Below are positions 11,215 through 23,379 of a DNA stretch of 64,000 nt, piece by piece. Both the position numbers and the translations under genes were made by a program. Location: NCBI GenBank assembly GCA_024195585.1, contig SWBL01000306.1:1-64000 (forward strand), in the 5' to 3' direction. The notes beneath the pieces were generated by a model. It was not told the DNA's origin. It ran no database searches and saw only the letters and a program-made list of their open reading frames with translations. Origin of the DNA: Aureobasidium sp. EXF-3400. Lineage: Eukaryota > Ascomycota > Dothideomycetes > Dothideales > Saccotheciaceae. Positions within the stretch are counted from its first letter, which is position 1, and every line of letters starts with the position of its first letter.

Positions 11215-12494
11215 ATGTCGCTCAGACGCTCTGCTCGCGTTCAGGCACTGCCTAGCACCACAGCCACGCTTACTTCTCAGCTCAAAGTCACCAAGCGCAA
11301 GACATCTGCTTCAAATTCAAACCCATCAAAACATATCACAGAACCAATTTCAATATCAAAAAGCGAGCAAGAAGTCACAACAAATGGTTCTCTTCCTAAG
11401 CAAGAGACTCCTCGCAAACGTCAGAAGGTCAATGGTCCTTCGCCACCAACATCAACACTTCCAGCTGAGAGTCTGCCAACCACAACTACATCATCCTCTG
11501 ATACTGCAACGACAAATGGACACACATCACTACCGGAACCATCTTCCAGGCCCGCAGAACCCCACCTCACAAACGCACCCCTAAAATCTCCTGACACAGA
11601 TAAAGTAATAACAGCCTACTCGACCTGGGACAACGACACCTCTGGCTCCGCTCCCACCAGCACAACAAACACACTCCTAGACACTGCTCTAGCTCACCTG
11701 GCACGCAACGACCACACCGGCCGCTTAACCCCCTACCTCTCCAAATTCCACTGTAAAGTATTTGATGCAGAGGGATTAGCTGCACCCATGGACCCCTTCC
11801 GCTCCTTGGCTTCTGGAATAATAGCCCAACAAGTCTCTGGCGCTGCAGCTAGTAGCATCAAGTCTAAATTCATTGGTTTATTCTCCGCATCCCCAGAACG
11901 CAACTACATCGGTCCACCCAACTTTCCACCTCCAGCTTTGGTAGCCGAAATGCCTATTCCCACCCTCAGAACAGCAGGCTTGAGTCAAAGAAAAGCAGAA
12001 TACATCCAGGGACTAGCCCAACACTTTACCTCTGGAACCTTGAGTGCAGAAATGCTGGCAACAGCTTCCGACGACCAAGTCATGCGAAAACTCATCGCAG
12101 TCAGAGGACTGGGAAAGTGGAGTGTGGAAATGTTTGCCTGTTTCGATCTCAAAAGGATGGATGTGTTTTCGACTGGAGACTTGGGTGTACAGTAAGTTTG
12201 TCTCCAAAACTCCCTCTCTACAAACCCCCTCTCTCAACATTCTGAGCAGAGAACTTGCAACTAACTGATGAAAAACACAGACGCGGTTTAGCAGTATATC
12301 TAGGCAAAGACGTTAACAAACTCAAAGCCAAAGGAGGAGGAAAGTGGAAATACATGGGCAGTGAAAAAAATATGTTGGAGGCCGCCGAAAGGTTTTCGCC
12401 GTATAGGAGTTTGTTCATGTGGTATATGTGGCGACTCAGCGATGTGGATCTTTCGGCTCTGCAAGACGATGACAAGGTTATATCGGAGACTTGA
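11215..12494 (+). CDS. DNA-3-methyladenine glycosylase, AlkA/Mag1 type (HhH-GPD)
   Basis: Base-excision repair enzyme that removes alkylated purines. Exons 11215-12191 and 12281-12494 join in phase across an 89-bp intron (GTAAGT donor, CTAAC branch) to give 396 aa. Residues about 1-140 are a polar Ser/Thr/Pro-rich extension with a basic patch (TPRKRQK), probably disordered and nuclear. The catalytic domain follows: DPFRSLASGIIAQQVSGAAA, then the helix-hairpin-helix around VRGLGKWSVEM, and the catalytic Asp in FSTGDLGVQ. The intron splits the segment right after this Asp. Yeast Mag1 is shorter (about 296 aa), the difference being the N-terminal extension. Confidence 0.9.
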
Positions 12495-12865
12495 TACGCA
12501 ACACATATGAGTAGCCGAGAGAACGTCAGAAAAAGCGGAAGGACCTCAAGATCCGGACCAACACTACGAATATCGTTCAAGGCATATGCATGGCACTCGA
12601 GACTCAGCATTGATGTTCGACTCTCGAGATTGTTTAATCTGCATCTTTTTGATTCTTTTTTTTTTTTTTGTATATGTTGCTTGCGCGACAAGAAACTATA
12701 GAGATTGTCGAAAAGAAGTAGTATACATGGTCCCCAAACAACACATCAACGAGAAGAAACATAAAATAAAATAGTGAGATTTTTCATAAATGGCATTGCA
12801 AATATTCCCCCGAAGCACCGTACTCTATAACAACCTTTCTTGAGACCCATTTCTCGGGTATCGCT
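12495..12865. other. Convergent 3' regions with T tract
   Basis: Between the convergent glycosylase and acyl-CoA oxidase genes. It contains a run of about 14 T at 12655-12669 and otherwise nothing recognised. Confidence 0.5.
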
Positions 12866-15016
12866 TTACAACTTGCTCTTGAACTTGCTGCTGTCGTTTG
12901 ACTTGAAAAGAACCTCGCTGTTGGGGTATGGGTCCACAGTGATGGCGTTGAGAGGGTTCAACTCGCTGGCACGGTAGAACATGTCCTCGTACACCTTACC
13001 ATCGAAGCGACCGAGCGACGAATCCAACTGCCAGTCAGGGAAGGCCCAAGCATCAACCAGACGCACAGCATGAGGTCTGATTTCTGCCAACAGCTTCATG
13101 ACCGCATTGGTGCGGGCGAGTTGGATTTGACGGACGGTGACAGCGGCAGAGGTGTAGAACTCGGAAGCCTCGGACTCGAGGGTGTGAAGAGCGTAGAGAC
13201 GGAACAACTTGTGCATCAACTCGCGGGTAGGGGGGTCGAGCTCGGAGTTGATGGATGATGAGTTGAGGGCTTCGTAGAAGTTCTTGACGACCATGTATTG
13301 CGAGTGTGCGCGAGACAGGCGGTAGAAGTCGACGAGGAGGTCGTTCCAAGCCTTCTTGTTGTCGTCTCTGTGCTTGAGGGCCTCAAAGGTGAGGAAGGCA
13401 GAGCGCCAGCCAAAGGCTGCAACAAGGTCTTCGTCCTTGTCCATGATGTTGAAGGCGGCACCGGTCTCGGACTTGGCGAGGAAGTTGGCGAGAATGTAGG
13501 TGGTGTCGTTGGTGGGCTCGTTGCCCTTGAGCACGCTGCGGGCGGACTTGAGAAGGTAGCGGGCGACTTGTTGGGTCAACATGTAGTTGTCACCCTCCCA
13601 GGTGGCAGTGGGCAGGTAGTCGGCATACCAGGTACCGATACCCGAGAAACTGCTGTAACCGTGACCACCACAAGCACGGCGACACACCTCAAGACCGTCG
13701 ACAGCAGTGGATGAAGCCAGCGACTTGAGACCGCAGGAGGTGGCGTGAAGGTCAGCGAGCAGATCACTGCCAGGAGTAACCTCCTCGGGACCAGCACCAC
13801 GCTTGCCCTCGGTACTGGTTGAAGTCTGAGCCATCTTCTTCTGGCTGGCCTGGTAGAGCTCCATCATACCACGACCGGTAAAGTGCAGAGCGTAGCAAGT
13901 AGCCAACAGAGTCAAGAGTCTGATCTGGACAGTTGTGTAGTTGAGAACCTGGTTCTCGTCCGACTTGGGGTCTTGGTTGTCACGGTCCTGGAACTGGCGA
14001 CGGACAGCAGCGTAGCGGGTGGCGATGGTAACACCACGAGCCAAGACGCTGCCAGACTGCAAGACAATGGTGCTACGGACCCAGGTGAGGGTTCCGTAGA
14101 TGAGCGAAGGAGAAGCAGGACGCAGGTACTTGCCAGTGTTGGGGTCAACGCTGGAAAAGCGACCAAGCATGCTGGTGTGGGGGACCTTGACCTTGTTGAA
14201 CAGCAAGAAACCGTTGTCCATGGTGTTGTAACCGAACTTGGGACCGATATCACCAATGTGGATGTCCTTGAGTGGCTGGTGTGTCTTCATATCACGGATC
14301 TGCACGACGAAGGGGTGAGGGCCGTAGGACTTGTTGTTGATGAACAGCTGAGCCATGACGACGGCGTGGTTGGCGGTACGACCGAGCGAGCCGATCCACC
14401 ACTTGCTGGAAGTGAGGGTGGGCGAGTTGATGATGAAGGTCTTGTCCTCTTGGTTCCATGTTGCCGTTGTCTCGAGTCCTCGTACATTTGAACCGTGACC
14501 CAGCTCTGTCTGGGCGTAACAACCAATGTATTCGTAGTTTCTTGCGGGCTTGAGGAACTTCTCGTGCTGCTCGGGGTTGCCTTGGTCACGGAGGGTGATC
14601 TGTGTCGTCAGTTAGCAGCTGCCGGAAGCTTCCCCTGTCAAGTTGCGACATACCAAGAACATGCTCTCGTGCAGACCGTACGGACCAGGCTCGCTGATGA
14701 GCTCATTGGCAACCTGCTTGTCCTGGTCTGTCCAGTTGTGCTTGACCTGCAGCTGTCGGAGTCTCTTTGCTCTTGCCAAGGCCGTCTCGAAACGATCAAT
14801 GCGGCCGGCAAAGTAGTTCTGTGATTTGTCAAAGACCTTCTCCTGCTCAAGAATCTTGAGAATCTTTTGCTTTCGGTCGATTCCCTCCTGAGTGAACAGG
14901 AAGGTTGACAAAGCGTCGACATTGACGTTGGACTTTGCCCGCTCTTGCGACAGGAGCTCAGTGCCCTGGATGCCCGCAGGCTTGAGGTCCTTGACCCATT
15001 GAGGTGTGGGTGACAT
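12866..15016 (-). CDS. Peroxisomal acyl-CoA oxidase
   Basis: FAD enzyme of the first step of peroxisomal beta-oxidation (acyl-CoA + O2 to trans-2-enoyl-CoA + H2O2). Two exons, 15016-14654 and 14599-12866, flank a 54-bp intron (GTATGT) and give 698 aa, the usual family length. Seen in order: N-terminal helical domain; YAQTELGHGSNVRGLETTAT, the acyl-CoA dehydrogenase-fold signature; the FAD region; CRRACGGHGYSSFSG; and the C-terminal tripeptide SKL, a classic type 1 peroxisomal signal. I chose the ATG of MSPTPQWVKDL as the start. An in-frame ATG 15 codons upstream is possible but adds unrelated sequence. A CCTCGG palindrome lies about 120 bp upstream. Codon choice suggests high expression. Confidence 0.95.
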
Positions 15017-15659
15017 GATGTGATGGTATGAGTTGTTTTGGGAGTGTGAGGAAACAATCAAGGTGATGATCGCTGCATTGTACTTATCAATGTGCCATCG
15101 GTTGTTACAAGAGACACGGACCCTGTCCCCCTGCCTCGGTGCCGAGGTTACCGTGGATTTCCTGGGGCGAAGTCCGACTAGAGAACGCTGACGTCCTTGA
15201 TAACCACAGTTTCAAGCCGGATCCCGCCTTTTGTGCAAGACTGTACCATTCCAGTGAGGAGAATCAGGTGATACAACTCGGCTCAAACCCTCTGAAGAGA
15301 ACATGCACACTGCAAGAAAAATTAATAGTTTGCCTGTCTCTCTCCCTGTCCCTACTTCTGGCCGTAGCTCCGCGTACGTTCTGAAACCAATCTTACTGTT
15401 CTCTATCTAGTCTGGACGGCCCCATATCATCGTTGTGTGGAGGCGCGAATCACATCCGGGGACCGGGGCAAAGCGTCCTCTTCGGCAGCCTCGTACCGCT
15501 CGCTCATCTTGCTTGTTCGAACGGCTTTCGGCCCTCACTGGCCTGATCTTGTACATAAAGACGGTTTCAAGACATCCGATCCACGGTCCATGGGAGCCGC
15601 ATGATCGGCCCATCTACTGTCACGCTCACTCGTCGGTGATATCAAATATTGGCCCGAGT
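15017..15659. other. Acyl-CoA oxidase promoter region and regulator 3' region
   Basis: No gene seen. The part next to the oxidase holds the CCTCGG inverted repeat annotated separately. The remainder is the downstream flank of the zinc-cluster gene. Confidence 0.5.
15134..15147. promoter_or_regulatory. FarA/FarB-type fatty acid response element (palindrome)
   Basis: CCTCGGTGCCGAGG is a perfect inverted repeat of CCTCGG with a 2-bp spacer, about 118-131 bp upstream of the acyl-CoA oxidase start. CCTCGG is the core bound by FarA and FarB in Aspergillus, zinc-cluster regulators of fatty acid use. The match is seen; binding is inferred. Confidence 0.6.
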
Positions 15660-17845
15660 TCATGCATCTCGTCCATGAAGCCGATACCTCTCAACAACCT
15701 GAGCGACCATAGCACCAATAGTTTTCGCTGCAGGAAACTTGTCGCTCAATACTTCGAACATTTCCATAGCAAGCTGCAAATCCTCAACCGCATGCAAGCG
15801 TTCCAGTGACTCTGCAAGCTTCTCTGGCTGCACCGTCACAGAGTACACCAAAGCAATCACTGCATTGTAGAGCATGAGTAGATTCAACCAGTTGAACGCC
15901 AGCCGCTTCTGTAGACGCATACTATTTGCCTGGCGTAGTGCGCATGCAGCGGCTTCGGCGAGAGTGTTGACGTGAGAGACAGGAAGAGTTGGAAATAAAG
16001 GCGAAGGTCGATAAAGTGTCATCATATGCGTATAAAAGTTTAGGTCGAACCAAGTGGTGCATCCATGCGGAACGTTGGCGTGCAAATGTGGTAGTGGGAA
16101 TGGCACGCTTTGTCGCCAGTTGACCAAGTCTTGATGTAGACCGGACACGACTTGTTCACGTTGGGCAGCGGAGTAGCCAGCGACTACACGCTTGCAGTAT
16201 ACTTTCGTGGCGATCTCGGTGGCGATCTTCCGTAGACGCAGAATATGCTCGGTGACTGCCATTGAGGATTTGCAAAGGTTGCTTTGTGGAGCAGCAAGAT
16301 TGTTGTCGAGTTCCTCGCATGTTTCGATGGCAAACGATGAGATATCAATATCGTCTTCGTGAATGGCAAATGGTCTGCCTAGTGTGATGGACACCAGCCG
16401 ATCCATCATGTAGATTGAGAGAAACAGTCTTTTGCGTCTAATGGCTTGAACGGTAGACAGTGAGGAATATGTCGAGTCGCAATGAAGACCCATGCCCAGT
16501 GCTAGACGTGCGGCGGTGCCCACGAGAAACCATGTATCTAGAAGAGTAGGCAGTTAGCAAGCAAGCAAGCAAGCAAGCAAGAATGCATGTAGGCTATTCG
16601 GAGTGAGCTTTCGTACTTGGACCTAGTTGGTTGAAGAAGGAGAATGAGACTTGGAGCATAATGGCCTCGAGTGCAACCTTGCACGTGTTAGTATATGCAT
16701 GGCAACCAGTTTCAATCACAAGCAGGACTCACAACATCGCCATAGTCCATCGAAGCATCGAAGTATGTCATGGCCTTCTCATAGTACAATCTGGACACAA
16801 ACTCCTCCGCTAGCGTGATTGATGAATATGTAGTCGAACCAATGGCTAATACCATCCATATCCGGAACATGCATGGTGGAGATAGTGTTAGATAGTGTTC
16901 AGGATCCAGCAACATTGAATGTATATCGGCCATGACCTCTTGCTGATGGACTATGGGATACAGAGTGTGAGAGTGATCAAAATAAAATCTTGCCAGATGC
17001 AGTACCTCAGCCCGATCCGGAAGTTGGGTTGTTTCGTTTTGTATCGAAACATCAATCAGGGGTAATGATGTTTCTCCTGCGAGCAGAGAAAAGTCAATGG
17101 CTTGGTCGAAGTCAAAATACACACTGTTTATGAGTTCAAGATGCAGATTTGTGGCTCCTTCCAGTGGTACCATGTTACCATCTACGCGAGGGCTGAAAAC
17201 AAAATCTCGACCATCGGGAGAGAGCCTTCGAAGCACTGCTTGGGTCAGTTTGGCGAATGTCAATCCAGACATTGTACCCAGATAGGGCTCTGCTACTGCT
17301 GCTAGAGAGACATCTCTCAAGTTTTGTTCCAAGGTCTCTTGAGCACGAGGAATAGGGCCATGAGTTGTGTCCATCATAGGCGACTGCCCGGTATGGACTA
17401 CATGGTTATCATGATCCGATATGTGCTGGTCCGAGAAAATCAGGCCAGTGTCTCCCACTGATGATTCGTCTGCATTTTCATTGAGATTTAAGGTCGTGCT
17501 CAATCCAAGCTGGGTTGCTCCTTCTACTTGAGGCTGAAGCGGGTCGTGTGATGTCAAGAAGGCTTGTTGTTGCTCTAACTCGCGGACCCGCTCTTCAAGA
17601 CTTCGAACAAACCTACGCGGCGTTAACTCCGACACTCATACTGGTCGTCATGTCATCATTGGGACTCACGCAACTGGATATGTCGCACTGTCGTGGTCTT
17701 GCTCCGCAAGGCTGCACGAATGGTGCACGGACGCACAATTCCCACACTGTGGAAGGAGCCGATCACACTTCTTCTTTCGTCGATGACACCGTGAGCAAGA
17801 GATTTTGGCACGCGCCGACACCGAGACGCGAGGTGCACAAGGCAT
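15660..17845 (-). CDS. Zn2Cys6 transcription factor with fungal-specific domain
   Basis: Nuclear DNA-binding regulator. Four exons (17845-17670, 17612-16733, 16677-16617, 16537-15660) splice in phase to about 664 aa. Residues 17-44 form the binuclear zinc cluster, with spacing C-x2-C-x6-C-x6-C-x2-C-x6-C and basic HRRKKK between the second and third Cys. After the first intron comes FVRSLEERVRELEQQQ, a linker and coiled coil typical of dimeric members. The middle homology region follows (about 230-560; LHLARFYFDHSHTLYPIVHQ, then LVGTAARLALGMGLH). The third junction could use a neighbouring donor, changing two or three residues. The third intron contains a GCAA microsatellite. Its position at the edge of the 18-28 kb gene group makes it the candidate local regulator. 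Confidence 0.85.
16556..16581. repeat. (GCAA)n microsatellite in an intron
   Basis: About six tandem GCAA units lie inside the third intron of the zinc-cluster gene. Confidence 0.85.
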
Positions 17846-18001
17846 GTTGATGATGAATTTGTTCAATCACAGTTGAAAATGCTGAGATATTACGAGAATA
17901 TATCATCGTCTAGCCCCGCCTCAATACTAAGGTACGCCCAGAGCCTACCTTATCTATACCGCCCCGCACACGATAGGCGGGCGAATACAGATAACAGCTG
18001 A

Positions 18002-19718
18002 CTACACAGATTTGACTTCTTCCTTGTAATGCTCCTTTGTTCGCTCGTATGCCGATTGCATACATTCTTCCATGGTCTCCCTATCGCGTGGAATGAGTCT
18101 AACCTTGAAGTCACGCGGGATTGCAACCAATGCAGTCTTGAACTGGTTGTAGTCCACATAATCTGTGTTAGGAGGCTCAGACTCGGACGCAACGATTTTG
18201 TACGAAGACAGGATGCGAATCAGAGCTGAATACAGCAAACGTGTGGCAATCAATTGCCCACTGCAAGCTCGAGTGCCAGCACCGAATGACAGGTGAGCTT
18301 GTGATGTCAAAACACGTTCCTCGAAAGGACCCATGTCATTTTCTTTTGTGATGGGTTCAAGCCAGCGCTCAGGATTGAAAACTGCTGCATCAGACCCGAA
18401 GTGGTCGACATCATGGTTGCCGGCTTGTGCGTTCACAAGAATCATAGTCTTAGGAGGAATAATGGCGCCATTCCAATTGACCTCAGTCACTGTTCGGCGA
18501 GGTAGACTCATCGAGCTTACAGTGTAATAACGACCAGCTTCCTGGATAATCGCCTTCAAGTATGGAACCTTTTCTTCTTGAAAACTGTTCTGCCATGCAT
18601 CGCGGATATTCGGATAGTAACGCTTTATGTCGGCATAGGCGCGCTCTTGGAAAATTTGTCCTTCTGGTGTGCAGAGTGATCCAAGACATGAGGTCAAGGT
18701 TCCAGGGATGGTTTCGAATCCACCACTGACCAATGAGAGACAGATTGACGAAACTTCGACTCCAGTGAGTTTAGTCTCTTCATCTTTCAGAATCGCCGCA
18801 CTGATGCATGGCTTGTCGGTGCCATTTTTGATCATCTCGCGTACTTTGTCCAGCAAAAGATTGAGATAAGCATCGCGACGAGATCGCAAATCTTGGGAGC
18901 GGGCATTCTTTTCGTTGTTCGGCAAGTAACGAAGTGCTGGAACATAATCTTGCATGTTCTCCGATGCACTGCGTAAAAGGGATATTGCGGATCCGACATG
19001 TAGAATTTCACGAAGAAGCTCGTCGTATGTGTCATCCATGCGGATTCCGTAGCACAGAGTCAGAGTCGTGTTGAGAGCATATCGCTGTATGTAAGGTCTG
19101 ATGCTGATCTCTTTGTTGGGATCGGAGAAATTGCTGTCCTTGTGCATATCGCGTATGATGCAGAAGCTCTCCAGATCGAACATCGGGTGGTAGTTGCGCA
19201 TTGCTGGTCTTGAGAGTGCGGTCCCAGCTGCCTTGCGCTTGTTCTTACAGCTCGAATCCCATGGACTGCTACCGATCGTGAAGCCCTGAGTGCTGCTGAT
19301 AACTCCATGGAATGTATAAAGCTTGGGACGATCTATCACAGCATTATGATGTTTGATCAAGATGTCACGACAGGCATCGAACGAGTTGAAAACAACCGCT
19401 CGAGTATTTCCCAGCTTGATTTGAAAGACAGGCTGGTTGTACTGTCGCCACCACTTTTCGCAAGAAGAAGCGTGATCTTCTCCGAGTTTCAAAAGATGGC
19501 CGAAGACAGGAAGTGCGCCTGGAATTTCTGGTATTCCCTTGATGTGCTTGATATCTGTACCATATGCCCACTGTGACGATGTTAGTCGCAGTCTTGTTTC
19601 AGTATGTGCTACAGCCGCTTACCGATACCAGTAGTATCACCAGGCAGATAGAAGCCGCTCCAGCGATGTAGACAGAATTAGTACGGAAGACGTCTGAGAA
19701 ATGCTCAAGCGACGCCAT
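18002..19718 (-). CDS. Cytochrome P450, CYP504 (phenylacetate hydroxylase)-like
   Basis: Two exons, 19718-19623 and 19570-18002, joined over a 52-bp intron give 554 aa. The short first exon encodes an N-terminal membrane anchor (SVYIAGAASICLVILLV) expected to hold the enzyme on the endoplasmic reticulum. P450 landmarks: I-helix LVSGGFETIPGT, ExxR as EAGR, the PERW motif in FNPERWLEP, and heme loop FGAGTRACSGQL. The distinctive block RPKLYTFHGVISSTQGFTIG resembles CYP504 enzymes, which hydroxylate phenylacetate in Aspergillus. The substrate is therefore likely a small aromatic acid or relative, by inference. It is divergent from the RidA-family gene, with two CGG-N5-CCG palindromes between them. 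Confidence 0.85.
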
Positions 19719-19842
19719 GTTGATAGATTGCAGCCGTCTTTGTACAAGTTGTGAGAAGAAATATGTCTTTCAATATATGGTAGAACTTCAGATAGAAGAG
19801 CATGCCGTTTTGGCTCGCCCATCTCACGTCAGCACACGCTGA

Positions 19843-19853
19843 CGGAGAGTCCG
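19843..19853. promoter_or_regulatory. CGG-N5-CCG palindrome, cluster motif copy 1
   Basis: CGGAGAGTCCG on the plus strand reads CGGACTCTCCG on the minus strand, identical over 11 bp to the copy at 24882. It lies about 125 bp upstream of the CYP504-like start and about 290 bp upstream of the RidA gene. Confidence 0.6.
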
Positions 19854-19975
19854 ACGGGACAGTCCATTAGCTGCAGTACTGCGAGAGCGTATCCAACTGT
19901 TTAGGTCCAAGCTGTACACGTGCTTGTTGTGTACCTATACGATAGCTTCGCTCTGTTAGCTTATCTGTGTACCGT

Positions 19976-19986
19976 CGGACATGCCG
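19976..19986. promoter_or_regulatory. CGG-N5-CCG palindrome, cluster motif copy 2
   Basis: CGGACATGCCG within the longer palindrome GTCGGACATGCCGAC. It diverges from the other copies in the spacer but has the same half-site spacing. It lies about 155 bp upstream of the RidA gene. Confidence 0.5.
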
Positions 19987-20141
19987 ACGCTGTGATACAG
20001 TATTTGGAAGCACAATGAATGCTGTCCACCTTACACCTATAACATCCATTTCACGATGGCATCGTTGGGGTTGCACAACTTCTCGTGTTCGTTTTTGCAC
20101 TCTTCTTTCTCTGCTTTTGCATACTCAAATCGCGCGACAAT

Positions 20142-20588
20142 ATGACAGGGTCATCCAACGGACAAGCTTTTCTGTTGAACCCGAACGCTCCAGAAGGACC
20201 TACTCGCTTTCCTCAGGCACGATCAACACCAACCAGCAGTCGCACAATCTACGTCTCTGGCATTGCAAGCTTGCTTCCTGACGGCACAGTTGCCGGCATC
20301 CAAGAAGGACAGATACCCGATGTTCGAAAGCAAACCGAGACTATACTCAGCACAATCGACGACATCATCCGAGGAGCATCTGAAGGAAAAGGTGGCATAC
20401 ACAACTTAATCGATGCCGTGGTATACTTGACCGAGATGGCGCGAGATTATGCAGGCATGAACGAGGAGTGGAACAAGGTATTCGAGAGTCGGGCGGTAGC
20501 GCCTGCAAGAGCGACCATCGGTGTCAAGGATTTGCCGGATCCACGATTTGTGGTGGAAGTCAAAGGTGTGGCGATAGTACCGGAGTGA
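20142..20588 (+). CDS. RidA/YjgF/UK114-family protein
   Basis: A single 148-aa exon. I start at ATG 20142 (MTGSSNGQ), because an in-frame ATG 19 codons upstream adds a hydrophobic stretch not expected in this family. Family marks: IYVSGIASLLPDG near the start, QTETILSTIDDII with helices, and PARATIGV containing the conserved Arg that binds carboxylates. RidA proteins hydrolyse reactive enamine/imine intermediates, often produced in amino-acid catabolism; some relatives are 2-aminomuconate deaminases. Placement among P450s and a permease suggests a pathway-specific role in clearing or processing an imine, which is inference. Confidence 0.85.
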   Translation: MTGSSNGQAFLLNPNAPEGPTRFPQARSTPTSSRTIYVSGIASLLPDGTVAGIQEGQIPDVRKQTETILSTIDDIIRGASEGKGGIHNLIDAVVYLTEMARDYAGMNEEWNKVFESRAVAPARATIGVKDLPDPRFVVEVKGVAIVPE

Positions 20589-20979
20589 TATGCTATCAAA
20601 TCACAAAGATGGCCATCTTGCGAGTTTATGGTTCAATTATTGCAGTCTTGGCCAGAAATGAAAGTGGCAGGGAGGAGAGGATAGCCAAGTCCACGCATGG
20701 CTTAGTCAGCGAAATGTCATACTTCCACCTGCGTCTCGTTGCTCATCACATGTATCCTCTACGACAGTCGAGAGACACTAAGCGCACAACACGCGGACCA
20801 ATTGTCATAGCATGATGCTCAAACAAGCTGGGGTAATCTCGTTGAAGCCTCCAAGCGCGATATGCTGTTTAATTAGCAAGCCCAAATTCTCTTGGTGGTA
20901 CATGGCCGGAGCCGAAGTCGTGCAACCAAAACGCCTGTCATTGGAAATCGTCAAGTCTACAAATTGACCTCGAACTGCT
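20589..20979. other. Convergent 3' region, nothing recognised
   Basis: Between the convergent RidA and permease genes. No feature seen. Confidence 0.5.
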
Positions 20980-22883
20980 CTACTCGAAAATCCTGTTGAA
21001 TACCCGCCCGACCCTACCGGACTTTCGCGGAACGAATGTAGCCTCGTACGCGTCAATCTCTTCTCTTAAACCACCAAGACTCAGATCAGCAGTGCCAGGC
21101 CGGACATAGGTGCTTTTGAAGACTACCTTCCAGAAGACGAACGCTGCGATGAAGAAACCTATCATCGCATAGTCCAAGAAGAACCACATCACACTCCAAC
21201 GGCCCTTGAGGAAGATATCATAGCCTCCCGCAAGAAGCATGAAAAGAGTGCCTCCCATGGCAAAGTATGAGGTATATGGTTGGAATTTGCCCTTGTATGG
21301 AAGTGTGTCTCTTGAGATGCCTTGTTTCTTGAGTGACGCGAAGAAGTGCCGGTAAGTCAGTGCTGTGAATCCATAGTTGAGCATCTGACAACAGGTGATG
21401 AGGTCGACGAGATAGGTCAAGACGACCGCTGAAGAACTCTTGACTTGTAGGAAAGCAAGAAGGCAGAAGCACAATGAGAAACATAGAGCCCACAGTGGAA
21501 CACCTTTCTTGGTACAGCGAGAGAAGATCTTCGGAGCATGACCTTCCAACGCCATTCCGTGTAGCGTACGAGCAGCTGAGTACAGAAGACCGTTGCCTGC
21601 GCTCAGGATGGATGTCATGATCAAAGCGTTGACTAGGCTAGGTAGGCCAGAAATCTTGAGCCTCTGCATCGCGATGACATAGGGGCTGAAGCTGTGGTTA
21701 ACAAACTTCTATGGCTTGAGGAAAGAGTTTGGCTTACGATGCAGCACCAGTGCCGCTTCCTCCGACATCACCACCAAGTATAGCCAGAAGTGTTGGATCG
21801 TTGTAAGGAATAACGATTCCAATACATAGAGCAGAACCGACAAAGAACACGAGCAACCTCCAGACGAACGACCTGAAAGCGGGAGGCAAGATCTTGCGCG
21901 GATTTTCAGTTTCTGCCGCGACGATCGATATATACTCTGGTCCCGTGATACTTCGAACTGTCAGCGAGCGGCATTGATACACGAAACTCTACGAAGAACA
22001 CTTACGAGAAACTCGCTTGGTACAAGCAAGAAAGTACGCCCAAGAACTTTCCTGTGCCACCTGGCTCCAAGTGCGCAACGAAACTTCCAGGATCCTTCCA
22101 GTATCGAAAGCCGTAAGCATCATGGAGAGGGTTGCCTCCGACCATGGTGATGAAGGTGAAGAAGAAGAGCCCGATCATCAGCAAGACCTTGAAGATGGAC
22201 ATGTAGAACTCCGAGATGCCAAAGTACCGCACAGTGATTGTGTTCAGGAAGGCATAGAGAACGATCATAGCGACTATAATAGCCTCGACAGGCACTTTGT
22301 CGGTCCAGAATGTGATCATTACGTTCATTGCTACGATCTCGAAGGGCACTAAGATTGCCATCTAAAGGCAAGGGTATATATAGTCAGCTCCTTCGTCCTG
22401 ATATGGTGCAGACAGCACACATCAACACGCTTACATTGATAAAATAGTTCCACGACATTGCAAACCCAAGGGCATCATCTACCCATGCGCCGCCGAAACG
22501 GATGAAGGGTGACGGCACTGGGAGGTAGCACACCATCTCAGCGAAGCATTCGTTAACAGCCCACATCACGCCTGCCCAGATGACAAAAGCGATGAAGAGG
22601 CCTGCGGGACCACCTTTGGGAAGAGCGGAGCCCATCTGTACATATAGAGCTTGTGATACTGTCAGTCGTCTTCCAAAGATGCTGGATTTGTATGGCTCAG
22701 TTCCAACTTACAAGTACCGATAGCTCCACCGATGGCAAAGAGTTGGACTTCTTTGCCTCGAAGACTCCGGTGCAACGATTGAGAGTTGGGAATGATCTCT
22801 GTGACTGATCCTTGGACAACATCTTCGTCCTTCTGTGTGATCGGATGAAGCTCCAGCGATGGCCCTTGCTTGAGCTCATCCAT
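20980..22883 (-). CDS. Amino-acid permease (YAT/APC family)
   Basis: Five exons (22883-22712, 22649-22435, 22361-22006, 21950-21738, 21685-20980) splice in phase to 553 aa. After a soluble N-terminus comes the APC signature KEVQLFAIGGAIGT-SLYV and about twelve hydrophobic segments. Blocks shared with fungal amino-acid permeases include WAVNECFAEMVCYLPV, FWTDKVPVEA, SITGPEYISIVAAE, LYSAARTLHGMALEGHAPK and PYKGKFQPYTSYFA. It is a plasma-membrane proton symporter by family. The amino acid (or amine) carried is not evident. It is divergent from the SDR gene, with a CGGACTGTCCG palindrome between them, so it is probably co-regulated with the group. Confidence 0.9.
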
Positions 22884-23379
22884 CCTCGGTGAGTGTCTGT
22901 TTTGATAGCTTCGGCTGGGGTTCTGTAACAAGAATTTGGAAGCACAAAAGCTCAGGAAGAATGTACACCTTACATATCATGAGCATTACCAGTCAAGTCT
23001 GAAAGCCGACCCGAGCTGTCTGATAACAGCAGAATGCATTGTATACAGAAATCTTGGCGGCAACAAGTCTGCTGGTTATCGTCAAGATAGAGGTACCAAG
23101 TACGTATACTGATAGAGGTCGAGGTAATCCTGCGTAGTTGTGCGTCGGACTGTCCGATGCTTCGTTTACCCGTCGTTGAGGAAAGTAGATCCTAAAGAAA
23201 GCGCTTATCGCGCATGAAATCCGAATCCCCTTTACAGATAACTAAGACAACAAACTTCAGGCCTACAGAAAGCCATTGATTTGTCCCGTATCTTTTGTTC
23301 AGCATAGCTCGTGAGTGTATTCGCTTGGCATTGTGTTCATAATCACTGATTGAATTACGCATGGTAGATCTGCTTCACC
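22884..23379. other. Divergent promoter region, permease and SDR genes
   Basis: No gene seen apart from a possible short in-frame N-terminal extension of the permease. It contains the cluster palindrome at 23146. Confidence 0.6.
23146..23156. promoter_or_regulatory. CGG-N5-CCG palindrome, cluster motif copy 3
   Basis: CGGACTGTCCG within TCGGACTGTCCGA, about 265 bp from the permease start and 225 bp from the SDR start. Confidence 0.6.

Larger units (their letters stand above)
19719..20141. other. Divergent promoter region, P450 and RidA genes
   Basis: No gene is seen. It holds the two zinc-cluster-type palindromes annotated separately at 19843 and 19976. Confidence 0.6.

Noticed and set aside
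13883..14491. 202-codon frame opposite acyl-CoA oxidase
   Set aside because: Antisense shadow of a strongly biased coding exon.
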